This document shows, piece by piece, positions 26,699 through 35,666 of a DNA stretch of 64,000 nt. This DNA is from an uncultured Lachnospiraceae bacterium. GTDB lineage: Bacteria > Bacillota > Clostridia > Lachnospirales > Lachnospiraceae. The translations under genes were made by a program, and so were the position numbers. How positions within the stretch are numbered: the stretch's first letter is position 1; each line of letters starts with the position of its first letter. A model generated the notes under the pieces. That model worked only from the letters and a program-made list of their open reading frames with translations. It was not told where the DNA came from and ran no database searches. The stretch is from positions 1-64,000 of the forward strand of contig CANQBX010000006.1 in assembly GCA_947589095.1 (NCBI GenBank), read 5' to 3'.

Positions 26699-28723
26699 AT
26701 GGAACAAAACAACAGACTGCAACTGGAAGACATAATGAAAGGAATCCCCGGCGGATTTTTCATTTACCACGCGGACGGCGATGAGGAGCTGATCTACGCC
26801 AACAACGAGGTCCTCTATCTGTACAAATGCGAGACGATGGAGCAGTTCCGCGGCCTGACGGGGAATTCTTTCCGCGGCATGGTGCATCCGGACGATCTCG
26901 ACGAGGTGGAGAAGAGCATTGAGAAGCAGATCATGAACAGCCGGCGGAATTTGGATTATGTGGAGTACCGGATCGTCTGCAGCGACGGCGAGGTGCGCTG
27001 GGTGGAGGATTTCGGCCATTATGTCCGGAGCGACGAGTACGGCGGCGTGTTCTATGTGTTTATCAGCGATGTGACGGATAAGATGAACAGCCACGCGAAG
27101 CGAGAGAGCGAGCTGATCAGCGAGCTGCGGGATCAGGAGCTTCTGCGGACGGCGCTCCAGAGCACCGCGTTCTCGTACCGGGAGGTGTATATCCTGGATC
27201 TGGTGAACAGCTATTACCGCATGATCTATCCGGACAATCACAATGTCACGGCCCGCGGGGATTACCGGGAGCTTCTGAAGAAGCGGGTCGCGTACACGAA
27301 GACGGACAGCCGGATGCACGGGGATATCCTGGAGCGGCTCCAGCCGGAGCAGATCCAGAAGGCGCTGACGGATGAGAATGTGGTGGAATACCGTTATATC
27401 CGGAATCGGCCGGAGGGCGGGGAGGAATGGTGTGTCGTCACATTTACCGTCAATGAGCGCATAGACGGAACGCCGGTCTCGGCAGTCATGGGGGTCCGCA
27501 GCATCGAGCGGATTATCCGCAGTGAGGAGAAGCAGAACGCGATCCTCAAGGATGCGCTGATGCAGGCGAAGCAGGCCAACGAGGCCAAGAACATGTTCCT
27601 GGCCAATATGTCCCACGATATCCGTACGCCGATGAATGCGATCGTCGGTTTCTCCACGCTGCTTGAAAATGAGGCGGAGCATCCGGATAAGGTGCGCCAG
27701 TACGCCCGGCGGATCACGGCGTCGAGCCGGCATTTGTTGGGACTGATCAACGACGTCCTCGATATGAGCCGGATCGAAAGCGGGAAAATGGCGTTAAATG
27801 TGGCGCGGCTGCAGCTGCATGAGCTGCTGGACGAGATTACGGCGATCATTGCGCCGCAGGCGCAGGAGAAGAACCAGCGGTTTGACGTCCGTGTAGAGGG
27901 AAAGGCGCCGGAGCAGATCCTGGCGGACCGGCTGCGGCTTTCGCAGGTGCTGATCAATCTTCTGACCAATGCGGTGAAATATACGCCGGAGAATGGCACG
28001 ATCGCACTGGAGGTTCAGAACTGCCCGCAGCGTTCGGCGGGCTACGCCCGCCTGCGGTTCCTTGTCACGGACGACGGGATCGGGATGAGCGAGGAGTTTC
28101 AGAAGACGATTTTTGAACCGTTCACCCGCGAGATCAATTCGCTGACCAATAAAGTACAGGGAACCGGACTGGGGATGGCGATCACCAGGAACCTGGTGGG
28201 TCTGATGGGAGGCACGATCGCCGTGAAGAGCAGGAAGGGCGAGGGAAGCACATTCACGGTGGATATGGAGTTCGCTCTTCCGGAGCAGACGGAGGAACCG
28301 GAGCCGGAGATCGTTGTGAAGGCGGCCGAAAGGCTCCTGCCGGGGAAACGGATCCTGGCGGCGGAGGATAACGAGATCAACGCGGAGATCCTCGGGGAGG
28401 TCCTGAAGCTGGAGGGCGTGGAGTACGACCTGGCGAAGGACGGACGCGAGGCGGTGGAGATGTTCGCGAATTCCGCGCCGGGGTATTATGATATGATCCT
28501 GATGGACATCCAGATGCCGCGCATGAACGGCTACGAGGCGGCGAAGGCCATCCGCGCCAGCGGCCGTCCGGACGCGCGCACGGTTCCGATCGCGGCGATG
28601 ACGGCGAACGCGTTTTCCGAGGATGTGCAGAAGGCGCTCGACAGCGGAATGAATGTACATATTCCGAAACCGATCGATATCGCGGCGCTGCATGAGACGT
28701 TCCGGCGTCTGATGACACCATAA
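26699..28723 (+). CDS. Cytoplasmic PAS hybrid histidine kinase with C-terminal receiver domain
   Basis: 674 aa. The ATG at 26699 sits 9 nt after CGGAG and is preferred over the TTG at 26690. Domain order: PAS domain (about 10-125, FFIYHADGDEELIYANN), a second sensory region (about 140-280), HisKA with H-box SHDIRTPMNA (His about 306), HATPase_c (NLLTNAVKYTP, DDGIGMS, GTGLGMAI) and a receiver domain with phospho-Asp in ILMDIQMP (Asp about 603). No signal peptide or membrane segment, so the stimulus is cytosolic. No output domain or adjacent response regulator exists; the receiver may pass phosphate to a partner elsewhere. It is the first GC-rich gene beyond the defence island. Confidence 0.88.
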   Translation: MEQNNRLQLEDIMKGIPGGFFIYHADGDEELIYANNEVLYLYKCETMEQFRGLTGNSFRGMVHPDDLDEVEKSIEKQIMNSRRNLDYVEYRIVCSDGEVRWVEDFGHYVRSDEYGGVFYVFISDVTDKMNSHAKRESELISELRDQELLRTALQSTAFSYREVYILDLVNSYYRMIYPDNHNVTARGDYRELLKKRVAYTKTDSRMHGDILERLQPEQIQKALTDENVVEYRYIRNRPEGGEEWCVVTFTVNERIDGTPVSAVMGVRSIERIIRSEEKQNAILKDALMQAKQANEAKNMFLANMSHDIRTPMNAIVGFSTLLENEAEHPDKVRQYARRITASSRHLLGLINDVLDMSRIESGKMALNVARLQLHELLDEITAIIAPQAQEKNQRFDVRVEGKAPEQILADRLRLSQVLINLLTNAVKYTPENGTIALEVQNCPQRSAGYARLRFLVTDDGIGMSEEFQKTIFEPFTREINSLTNKVQGTGLGMAITRNLVGLMGGTIAVKSRKGEGSTFTVDMEFALPEQTEEPEPEIVVKAAERLLPGKRILAAEDNEINAEILGEVLKLEGVEYDLAKDGREAVEMFANSAPGYYDMILMDIQMPRMNGYEAAKAIRASGRPDARTVPIAAMTANAFSEDVQKALDSGMNVHIPKPIDIAALHETFRRLMTP

Positions 28724-28734
28724 CCGCAAAATGT

Positions 28735-28763
28735 TGGACAATGCCCATATATTGTGTTAAAAT
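28735..28763 (+). promoter_or_regulatory. Promoter of the CPBP protease gene
   Basis: TGGACA (28735-28740), a 17-nt spacer and TAAAAT (28758-28763), about 75 nt before the ATG. Confidence 0.5.
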
Positions 28764-28837
28764 ATTAAGATCAGGATGTTAATGAATTAATACGCCGAAG
28801 GGGCGGAAGAAATGGCGGCCTGAAGGGGATTACGGTT

Positions 28838-29740
28838 ATGGAAAAGAACCGGGTATTCAAGAGGAAATGGTACGACACGCTGGGCGTGCTTTACGTGCAG
28901 ACAGCACTGCTTTTCATATTCGGACAGCTCGTGGGCGACCTGCTGATCATTCTGTTGGAGGGCGGGATATCGCGGCTCAGCGAGTCTTTTGCGGCGTCGG
29001 ACGCCTGGGGTATGGCGCGGCTTTATCTGGCGTTCATCGGAATCTGGGTGGTCGTGCTTCTGCGGATACGGCTGTCTAAGAAAGACCGGTCGATCCTGGC
29101 GGTTGTCGGGCCGAAGGCCCGCGGGAACAACGGGAAGATGCTTCTGGTCGGGGCGGCGGTTGGTTTCGGGCTGAACGCGTTCTGTATCCTGATCGCGTGG
29201 CTGCATAAGGACATCGTGCTGCATTTTGATTCGTTTCAGCTTCTTCCGCTGCTTGGGGTATTCGCTGCGGTGTTTGTTCAGTCTTCCGCGGAGGAGCTGA
29301 CGTGCAGGGGCTTTCTGTACCAGAAGCTTCTGCGCAGTTACCGGAATCCGGCGGTGGCGATCATCGGGAATGCGCTGCTTTTCGGGATCCTTCATCTTCT
29401 GAATGACGGCGTTACGGTGCTGTCGATTGTGAATATCGTGATGGTGGCGATCCTCTTCTCGCTGATCGTTTATTATACGGATAGTCTGTGGTGCGCGTTC
29501 ATGGCTCATACGGTGTGGAATTATACGCAGAATATCATTTTCGGACTGCCGAACAGCGGGATCGTTTCGGGGTTTTCGATCTTTAAGCTGGACGCCAGTA
29601 CGGCGGTGAACAGCTTCGCTTATAACGTTGGATTCGGAGTCGAGGGAACGATCCTGGCGGACGTGGTGCTGATCCTGGCGACTGTGGCGGTCTATGTGTG
29701 GGGCAGCAGGCGTTCGGGACACGGGCAGGCGGCCGCCTGA
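28838..29740 (+). CDS. CPBP family intramembrane glutamic endopeptidase
   Basis: 300 aa, polytopic. The CAAX-protease/bacteriocin-processing (CPBP, Rce1-like) signature is complete: EELTCRGF (ExxxR type motif 1, about 153-160), FGILHLL (motif 2) and FMAHTVWN (motif 3, HxxxN). About eight hydrophobic segments are visible. Family members cut prenylated or bacteriocin-like substrates, or anti-sigma factors, in the membrane; the substrate here is unknown. It stands alone in the forward direction with its own promoter. Confidence 0.85.
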   Translation: MEKNRVFKRKWYDTLGVLYVQTALLFIFGQLVGDLLIILLEGGISRLSESFAASDAWGMARLYLAFIGIWVVVLLRIRLSKKDRSILAVVGPKARGNNGKMLLVGAAVGFGLNAFCILIAWLHKDIVLHFDSFQLLPLLGVFAAVFVQSSAEELTCRGFLYQKLLRSYRNPAVAIIGNALLFGILHLLNDGVTVLSIVNIVMVAILFSLIVYYTDSLWCAFMAHTVWNYTQNIIFGLPNSGIVSGFSIFKLDASTAVNSFAYNVGFGVEGTILADVVLILATVAVYVWGSRRSGHGQAAA

Positions 29741-29897
29741 TATATGCTGCCATCGGCGGCTGGCGGCGGGTGACTTAAGCGGCTGTGGTAAACAGAAAAG
29801 AGAGGACAGAAAGACGGATGCGCGGCCGGCGCCGGCATCCGGCATTTCGCGGATTGTGAAACAGTAAGCGGAAGAAACGGTGCGGAGGAGAAGACAG

Positions 29898-30680
29898 ATG
29901 GGAAATGGCGCTCTGACGGCAGGGATCATCATTGCGGTGATCGTTTGCGCGGTATTTGCGGGGGCGGCGGTTCTGCGCAGAAAGATCCGAAATAGTCCGG
30001 AGCTGGAGGTCATCCGCTACGCGGCGAAGGCGATCCAAAACGGCGATATCAACGACCGCATTTCAACCACGCCGAAATCCCTGTCCAATATGGAGAAGAT
30101 CTTTCTGCCGCAGATCCAGAAGGATTTTCCGGAATTCAATTGGAATGAGTTCAAGCCGCTGATCCGGACCAGCATCTGCAATCTGCTTCTGGCCATCGAT
30201 ATGAGGGATAAAGGGCCGGTGGCGGGGAATTCGAAGCTGCGGGAGGCGGTGGAGCAGACGCTGGCAGGGACGCAGATACCGCATTATAAGGACGTGAAGG
30301 TTCATGATACCGTGATCAAGAGGTATTATAAGCAGGAGGGAACCTGCTATATCCTCTGTGAATCTGCCGTGGAATATTATACATATGTTGAAGAAAACGA
30401 TAAGGTTGTGAGCGGCTATAAGGACCGCAAGCGGCAGGAGGTTTACGAGACGGAGCTTGTCTATGTGCAGGATATAGAACGAGCGGCCGCAGGCCCCGGA
30501 GGGACTGCCGCGAAAATGACCGCCGCCGGTCACGCATCCGCCACTGGAATCGGTGTTACCTGCCCCAATTGCGGCGCGCCGATCACGAGCCTGGGCGCGA
30601 AGCGGTGTGAATACTGTGGAACGGCCATCGAACCGCTGAACCTGCGGGTGTGGAAGATCAATGCGATACGGCTTGCATAG
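29898..30680 (+). CDS. Membrane-anchored TIM44-like protein with C-terminal zinc ribbon
   Basis: 260 aa; start at the ATG behind GGAGGAG (29883-29889). One N-terminal membrane segment (ALTAGIIIAVIVCAVFAGAAV) is followed by a soluble domain (about 35-190) resembling the Tim44-like fold (FLPQIQKDFPEFNWNEF and later YILCESAVEYYTY). It ends with a zinc ribbon, CPNCGAPITS..RCEYCG (about 222-243). Similar zinc-ribbon proteins are widespread in Lachnospiraceae with unknown function. No operon partner within 200 nt. The Tim44 likeness is a judgement of pattern, not a verified match. Confidence 0.6.
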   Translation: MGNGALTAGIIIAVIVCAVFAGAAVLRRKIRNSPELEVIRYAAKAIQNGDINDRISTTPKSLSNMEKIFLPQIQKDFPEFNWNEFKPLIRTSICNLLLAIDMRDKGPVAGNSKLREAVEQTLAGTQIPHYKDVKVHDTVIKRYYKQEGTCYILCESAVEYYTYVEENDKVVSGYKDRKRQEVYETELVYVQDIERAAAGPGGTAAKMTAAGHASATGIGVTCPNCGAPITSLGAKRCEYCGTAIEPLNLRVWKINAIRLA

Positions 30681-30831
30681 CGCTGCGCTGCCGAATTTGG
30701 TGGGTATGGAAACATGTTTTGACAGAAGATATCTGCATTCGCAGGCGCGGAGAAAATTCTTCGCAGAAATAATAGTTTTGCGTGCGCAGAAAAAAGCCCC
30801 GGCAGAGGCACGTTCTTACGAGCAAAGAGAC

Positions 30832-30865
30832 GCCCCGGAAGGAATGTTCATTTCCTTTCCGGGGC
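30832..30865. terminator. Strong hairpin between converging genes
   Basis: GCCCCGGAAGGAA (30832-30844) pairs with TTTCCTTTCCGGGGC (30851-30865). It lies 30 nt after the sugar kinase stop on the minus strand and 150 nt after the zinc-ribbon gene on the plus strand, so it can serve both. The T-run is weak on either side. Confidence 0.55.
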
Positions 30866-30893
30866 CTAAATTGTGCCCGAGGTTATTTATTCA

Positions 30894-31982
30894 TTACCGC
30901 TTGATATCATAATTCATATCCATCAAATGCCGGATCGCGTCTGCGTCGTCGGTGATATTGGCGTCGCCGCGGATCGTATGCTTGATCACGCTGCTGGCTA
31001 CGGCGAAGTTGACCATATCCATGGGCTTGTAGCCGTGGATCATGGCGTAGATCAGGCCGCTGGCGAAGGCGTCGCCGCCGCCGACACGGTCCAGGATATT
31101 GAAGGTGAACATCTTGCTCTCGAAGGTATGGCCCTGGTACCACATGAACGCTTTCAGGCTGTTCTCGCTTCCGCTGTGGGCGTAGCGCACATGGCGGGCG
31201 ATGCACTGCAGGTTCGGGTAGCGCTCCACGAACGCCTGGAAGACTTCGTCCTGCTGCTCGTAGCTGGGCCGGAAGGGGATGTCGTCTTTTAGGTCGCCCT
31301 TGCTGTGGTCGTTCTCGTCCTTCCACAGATGGTAGGGCTCAATGCCCATGAGGACGTCGATATAGGGCAGGCATTCGGTGCAGAAATCCCTTGCTTCCTC
31401 CCAGGTCCACAGGGTGCTGCGGAAGTTGCCGTCGAAGCTGACGGTGAGGCCGTGGGCCTTGGCGATCTTTAGGCAGTCCATGATCAGCTTCCGGCAGTTG
31501 GGAGCCAGCGCCGGGGTGATGCCGCTTAAATGCAGCCAGGTGAACTCGTTAAGCAGCGAGTCCAGGTCGACGCCGCTGAAATCGAATTCCGTGATAGCGC
31601 TGTTCTTCCGGTCGTAGGTCACCTTGCTGGAACGGATCCCGAAGCCGGTCTCCAGATAGTAAGTACCCAGACGGTGGGTCGGCGTCTGTTCCGGCGTGCT
31701 TAAGATCACCGGCGAGCAGTGGACGTCGTTGCTGCGGAGCATGCGGACGGCGCTCTTGCCGAGGCTGTTGTTCGGGACGACGGTGAAAAATGTGCTGTCG
31801 ACGCCGAGGTTAGCCAGCGCCAGCGCGATGTTGGCTTCGCTGCCGCCGTAGCTGGCTTCGAAGCTGGTGGCCATGCGGATCTTCTCGTAATTGGGCGGCG
31901 TCAGGCGGAGCATGATCTCGCCGATGGTAATAAACCGGGCGGATGTGCCGTCCTGCACGGCCAGTGGGTTGGAATGCTGCAT
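30894..31982 (-). CDS. PfkB-family sugar kinase (2-keto-3-deoxygluconate kinase-like)
   Basis: 362 aa. The N-terminus FITIGEIMLRLTPP and GGSEANIALALANLG is the substrate-binding PfkB signature 1 region; the C-terminal VGGGDAFASGLIY carries the catalytic Asp. The overall pattern is that of KdgK-type kinases, which phosphorylate 2-keto-3-deoxygluconate in pectin or uronate breakdown. No aldolase or uronate gene is adjacent, so substrate is uncertain. AAAGGAGG precedes the ATG, and a good promoter lies 42 nt upstream. It is transcribed away from the YerC-like gene. Confidence 0.82.
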   Translation of the reverse strand: MQHSNPLAVQDGTSARFITIGEIMLRLTPPNYEKIRMATSFEASYGGSEANIALALANLGVDSTFFTVVPNNSLGKSAVRMLRSNDVHCSPVILSTPEQTPTHRLGTYYLETGFGIRSSKVTYDRKNSAITEFDFSGVDLDSLLNEFTWLHLSGITPALAPNCRKLIMDCLKIAKAHGLTVSFDGNFRSTLWTWEEARDFCTECLPYIDVLMGIEPYHLWKDENDHSKGDLKDDIPFRPSYEQQDEVFQAFVERYPNLQCIARHVRYAHSGSENSLKAFMWYQGHTFESKMFTFNILDRVGGGDAFASGLIYAMIHGYKPMDMVNFAVASSVIKHTIRGDANITDDADAIRHLMDMNYDIKR

Positions 31983-32023
31983 ATACCATACCTCCTTTAC
32001 AGACTGATCTGATAACTGATTTG

Positions 32024-32052
32024 ATTATACACGATTTTTCAAAATATTCCAA
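32024..32052 (-). promoter_or_regulatory. Promoter of the sugar kinase gene
   Basis: On the minus strand TTGGAA (32052-32047), 17-nt spacer and TATAAT (32029-32024). Confidence 0.6.
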
Positions 32053-32108
32053 GAGCTTTCTTTCCGGTTTCCTCTCATTTCATCCTGTTTAATGGTTTAA
32101 AGTTTTTA

Positions 32109-32137
32109 TTTACTGAAACCGCGTTTTATGTTAAGAT
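32109..32137 (+). promoter_or_regulatory. Possible promoter of the YerC-like gene
   Basis: TTTACT (32109-32114), 17-nt spacer and TAAGAT (32132-32137), leaving a leader of about 115 nt before the ATG at 32260. Confidence 0.4.
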
Positions 32138-32259
32138 GGAGTGGGGGAAACGTGACGCCCGGGCGAGGCAATGAAAGTTTGCGGCAGCAGAAGCTCAGTG
32201 AAAATGGACGGGCGTACGACGGCGGAGATATTTCCAGCAAAAAGAGGAGGGAGCCATCA

Positions 32260-32577
32260 ATGGCAAGAAATATTCCAAAAGAACGGGAGACCAGGATGTA
32301 CGACGCAATCCTTCAGCTGAAGGATCTGAAGGAATGCCGCGATTTTTTTGAGGACATCTGCGCGATGACCGAGCTGCGGGCGATGGAGCAGCGGTTCGAG
32401 GTGGCGCGGATGCTGCGGGACGATAAGGTCTACACGGAGATCAAGCAGGAGACCAACGCCAGCTCCGCCACGATCAGCCGGGTGAACCGGATGCTGAATT
32501 ATGGAACCGGGTGTCTGGGAGAGATCCTGGACCGGATGTCGGCGCAGGGGGATGAGGAGGGAAAGTCTGTAGAATAA
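32260..32577 (+). CDS. YerC/YecD-family TrpR-like transcriptional regulator
   Basis: 105 aa; start at the ATG behind AAAGAGGAGG (32241-32250). The pattern MYDAILQLKDLKECRDFFEDICAMTELRAMEQRFEVARML followed in a later segment by TNASSATISRVNRML is the TrpR-type helix-turn-helix of the YerC/YecD family found across Firmicutes; length fits the family. It probably binds DNA as a dimer. The ligand is unknown. It is followed by short tandem repeats starting at its stop codon and then by iorA, which it might regulate. Confidence 0.85.
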   Translation: MARNIPKERETRMYDAILQLKDLKECRDFFEDICAMTELRAMEQRFEVARMLRDDKVYTEIKQETNASSATISRVNRMLNYGTGCLGEILDRMSAQGDEEGKSVE

Positions 32578-32611
32578 GCTGGCGAGTAAGCCTGGAAAGT
32601 AAGCCGGCAAG
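32575..32611 (+). repeat. Three 12-13 nt tandem repeats starting at the stop codon
   Basis: TAAGCTGGCGAG, TAAGCCTGGAAAG and TAAGCCGGCAAG follow each other from the TAA stop of the YerC-like gene. Short, imperfect; probably replication slippage. Confidence 0.55.
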
Positions 32612-32669
32612 CAGAACAGAATGGATAGGGCAGCGAACATTTCGGAGATCGGTCGGAATGCGGCTGATA

Positions 32670-32777
32670 CCTGTTTCCGCGGCATGAAACAGAATGCCTG
32701 TTTCTGCAGCGCAAATTGTGAATCGGTTCCTGCGGCGCAGGACCGGGAATCGGTTCCCGCGGCGCGGGACTGTGAAC
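32670..32777. repeat. Four tandem 27-nt imperfect repeats, three clearly hairpin-forming
   Basis: Units at 32670-32696, 32697-32723, 32724-32750 and 32751-32777, each exactly 27 nt. Three show paired arms around a GC-rich core: GTTTC/GAAAC in unit 1, CCTGC/GCAGG in unit 3, CCCGC/GCGGG in unit 4. The arms differ between units yet still pair; unit 2 is decayed. They end 38 nt before iorA. On the minus strand they read as 9-residue repeats (AAETGI.., RRRNRF..). Confidence 0.75.
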
Positions 32778-32815
32778 AGAAATATATTTACATATAGCAA
32801 GAGAGGATATTTTAC

Positions 32816-34543
32816 ATGAAAGAACTGATGTTAGGCAACAAGGCCCTGGCCCGCGGGCTGTATGAGGCCGGGTGCGGCGTGGTGTCCAGCTATCCGGGGA
32901 CGCCCAGTACGGAGGTCACTGAAGAGGCGGCCAAATACGACGAGATCTACTGCGAATGGGCTCCGAATGAGAAGGTAGCCATGGAGGTCGCCTTCGGCGC
33001 GTCCTTAGCCGGAACGCGCAGCTTCTGCGGCATGAAGCATGTCGGGTTAAATGTGGCCGCGGATCCGCTATTTACCTGCTCCTACACCGGCGTGAACGCG
33101 GGTATGGTCATCTGCGTCGCCGACGACGCGGGGATGCATTCGTCCCAGAACGAACAGGATTCCCGCCATCACGCGATCGCGGCGAAGGTTCCGATGCTGG
33201 AGCCGTCGGATTCCGCCGAGGCGCTGGAGTTCGCGAAGAAGGCGTACGAGTTGTCGGAGAAGTTCGACACGCCGGTCATCATCAAGATGTGCACCCGCAT
33301 CGCCCATTCCCAGAGCGTGGTGGAGACAGGCGAGCGCGTGATGCCGGAGCCGAAACCCTATGAGAAGAATATTGCCAAATATGTCATGATGCCGGGGTTC
33401 GCGATCCGCCGCCATCCGATCGTGGAGGAGCGGACGCGGAAGCTGACCGAATACGCGGAGGACTGCGAGTTCAACCGCGTGGAGATGGGAGGCACCGCGC
33501 TGGGCATTATTACCTCTTCCACCAGCTACCAGTACGCGAAGGAAGTGTTCGGCGACAGCGCCAGTATTCTGAAGCTGGGCATGGTGAATCCGCTGCCGGT
33601 GAAGCTGATCCGGGATTTTGCCGCGAAGGTGGAGAAGCTGGTCGTGATCGAGGAACTGGATCCGATCATCGAGAATCACTGCCGCCGGCTGGGTCTTGAG
33701 GTCTCCGGCAAAGACGTGCTGCCGGTCTGCGGGGAGTTCTTCCCAAACATGATCGCGGAGAAGCTGGGCGCGGAGGTTCCGGCTTACGGCGCCATCGGGG
33801 AGCCGCTTCCGGGCCGTCCGCCGGTCATGTGCGCCGGATGCCCGCACCGCGGCCTGTTCTATACATTGTCTAAGAATAAATGTACTGTCCTGGGAGACAT
33901 CGGCTGCTACACGCTGGGCGCGACCGCGCCGCTAAGCGCGATGGAGATGACCCTCTGCATGGGCGCGTCGGTCAGCGCGATCCATGGTTTCAACAAGGCC
34001 CTGGGCGCGGAGAGCGAGAAGAAGACGGTGGCCGTTATCGGCGACTCTACCTTCATGCATTCCGGCATGACCGGTCTGGCTAATATTGCCTACAATCAGA
34101 GCAATTCCACGGTCATCATCCTGGACAACTCCATCACCGGCATGACCGGCCACCAGCAGAATCCGACCACCGGGTACAACATCAAGGGCGACCCGGCGGG
34201 CAAGATCGATCTGGAGAGCCTGTGCCGGGCCATGGGCTTCAACCGTGTCGTGGTGGTGGATCCCTACGATCTGGCAGCCTGCGACAAGGCGGTGAAGGAA
34301 GAGCTGGCGGCGGAGGAACCGTCGGTCATCATCAGCCGCCGCCCCTGCGCGCTTCTGAAGTACGTGAAGCATAATCCGCCGTATCATGTGGATCCGGATA
34401 AATGCATCGGCTGCAAGTCCTGCATGCGCCTGGGCTGCCCGGCCATCAGCGTGAAGGAAGGCAAAGCCGTCATCGACGCGACCCAGTGCGTGGGCTGCGG
34501 TGTGTGCGCGCAGCTGTGTAAGTTCGACGCGCTGAAGGCGTGA
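32816..34543 (+). CDS. iorA: Indolepyruvate:ferredoxin oxidoreductase alpha subunit
   Basis: 575 aa, usual length. It decarboxylates aryl pyruvates such as indolepyruvate to the acyl-CoA with ferredoxin as acceptor, with IorB. N-terminal pyruvate-ferredoxin oxidoreductase domain (SSYPGTPSTEV, about 22-32), central TPP-binding part (GDIGCYTLGA, GDSTFMHSGMTG, NSITGMTGHQ), and two C-terminal 4Fe-4S motifs: CIGCKSCMRLGCP (IOR-type variant) and CVGCGVCAQLC. A weak ribosome site (AGAGG) precedes the ATG. IorB follows after 233 nt, an unusually long gap for this pair. Confidence 0.95.
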   Translation: MKELMLGNKALARGLYEAGCGVVSSYPGTPSTEVTEEAAKYDEIYCEWAPNEKVAMEVAFGASLAGTRSFCGMKHVGLNVAADPLFTCSYTGVNAGMVICVADDAGMHSSQNEQDSRHHAIAAKVPMLEPSDSAEALEFAKKAYELSEKFDTPVIIKMCTRIAHSQSVVETGERVMPEPKPYEKNIAKYVMMPGFAIRRHPIVEERTRKLTEYAEDCEFNRVEMGGTALGIITSSTSYQYAKEVFGDSASILKLGMVNPLPVKLIRDFAAKVEKLVVIEELDPIIENHCRRLGLEVSGKDVLPVCGEFFPNMIAEKLGAEVPAYGAIGEPLPGRPPVMCAGCPHRGLFYTLSKNKCTVLGDIGCYTLGATAPLSAMEMTLCMGASVSAIHGFNKALGAESEKKTVAVIGDSTFMHSGMTGLANIAYNQSNSTVIILDNSITGMTGHQQNPTTGYNIKGDPAGKIDLESLCRAMGFNRVVVVDPYDLAACDKAVKEELAAEEPSVIISRRPCALLKYVKHNPPYHVDPDKCIGCKSCMRLGCPAISVKEGKAVIDATQCVGCGVCAQLCKFDALKA

Positions 34544-34776
34544 GCGCCGTGGGGCATATTTCGAGGCTGGAATAATTAGTGGAAGATGATTATTGGATGG
34601 GCTGCTATGCATATGGAAAGCCGGAAAGGGAATCTGACTGAGAAAGTCTGACCGGAAGACGGACATGACGACTAAAAGCGGTTGAAAACCCCATTATTAA
34701 GGTCAATTGGAAGGCTGGCTGGAAAGAAAGCGATCGGACAGGAAGCAGCCCGAGAATATGGAGGTACATATATCAT

Positions 34777-35346
34777 ATGACGAAGAATATCATGATCGTA
34801 GGCGTCGGCGGCCAGGGGTCGCTGCTCGCCAGTAAATTACTGGGCCATCTGCTTCTGACAGAGGGCTATGACGTGAAGGTGTCCGAGGTCCACGGCATGA
34901 GCCAGCGCGGCGGCAGCGTGGTCACCTATGTGCGTTTCGGCGAGAAGGTCTATTCGCCGGTCATTGACAAGGGCCAGGCGGATTTCATCGTTTCCTTTGA
35001 GAAACTGGAGGCGGCCCGCTACATCGAGTATCTGAAGGTGGGCGGCCGCGTCGTGGTCAACACCCAGCAGATCGATCCGATGCCGGTCATCACCGGCGCG
35101 GCGGTCTATCCGGAGAACCTGATCGGGAAAATGGAAGCTGCCGGCGCTGTGGTGGACGCCATGGACTGCCTGACGCTGGCCGAGCAGGCCGGTTCCGCCA
35201 AAGCGGTCAACATCGTGCTCATGGGCCGGCTGTCCCGGTATTTCGATATTCCGGTGGAGAAATGGCAGCAGGCGATCCGCGAGTGCGTGCCGCCGAAGTT
35301 CGTGGATCTGAACCTGAAGGCGTTCGAGCTGGGACGGGCGGAGTAA
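34777..35346 (+). CDS. iorB: Indolepyruvate:ferredoxin oxidoreductase beta subunit
   Basis: 189 aa, typical length. The N-terminal GVGGQGSLLASKLLG and HGMSQRGGSV are the gamma/beta-type domain signature of 2-oxoacid:ferredoxin oxidoreductases. It forms the heterodimer with IorA in aromatic amino-acid catabolism. GGAGGT precedes the ATG. No recognisable element was seen in the 233-nt gap after iorA. A hairpin terminator follows about 80 nt downstream. Confidence 0.93.
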   Translation: MTKNIMIVGVGGQGSLLASKLLGHLLLTEGYDVKVSEVHGMSQRGGSVVTYVRFGEKVYSPVIDKGQADFIVSFEKLEAARYIEYLKVGGRVVVNTQQIDPMPVITGAAVYPENLIGKMEAAGAVVDAMDCLTLAEQAGSAKAVNIVLMGRLSRYFDIPVEKWQQAIRECVPPKFVDLNLKAFELGRAE

Positions 35347-35425
35347 TAAGCGTGCAGTGGTCCGTAAGGGATATGAAAACAAAGCGAAGGGACCAGAAAC
35401 TGAAAACATATAATATAAGACGGGA

Positions 35426-35460
35426 GATCCGTACCGGCTGGATGTCGGTACGGATCTTTA
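35426..35460 (+). terminator. iorB: iorB terminator
   Basis: GATCCGTACC (35426-35435) pairs perfectly with GGTACGGATC (35447-35456), followed by TTTA. Ten-base-pair stem with an 11-nt loop. Confidence 0.7.
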
Positions 35461-35622
35461 TGACATAAAAAATCAATTTGAAAAATCTTGCGATATAGCG
35501 TTTCATCTGTTATACTGAATTCATCATCAGTCAGTGTCATCTGCGGTTATCCAGGTATGTATTATCTGCGGATTCCGTAACTATTTTCCAATTCCATTTT
35601 CAGACATTTTATGTATCTGCTG

Positions 35623-35652
35623 TTTACAAACAGTTTATTTTTGATGTACAAT
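35623..35652 (+). promoter_or_regulatory. Promoter of the Rpn-family remnant
   Basis: TTTACA (35623-35628), 18-nt spacer, TACAAT (35647-35652), followed closely by AAGGGGGT as ribosome site. Confidence 0.5.
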
Positions 35653-35666
35653 AAGGGGGTAACAGA

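Larger units (their letters stand above)
35347..35666. other. Intergenic region after iorB (320 nt)
   Basis: It contains the iorB terminator (35426-35460), then AT-rich sequence, and a promoter for the Rpn remnant (35623-35652) whose -35 box lies in a small CTGTTTACAAACAG palindrome. Nothing else recognised. Confidence 0.6.

Noticed and set aside
26666-30013. Several long minus-strand frames opposite the histidine kinase and CPBP genes
   Set aside because: They mirror well-supported plus-strand genes, have Arg/His/Pro-rich shadow composition and no ribosome sites.
32670-32777. CRISPR array
   Set aside because: The 27-nt units follow one another directly with no spacers, and no cas genes are in the window.
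32474-32800. Small repeat protein on the minus strand (9-residue repeats)
   Set aside because: No ribosome site or promoter, overlaps the YerC-like gene end, and hairpin covariation explains the pattern better; kept only as a question in the findings.
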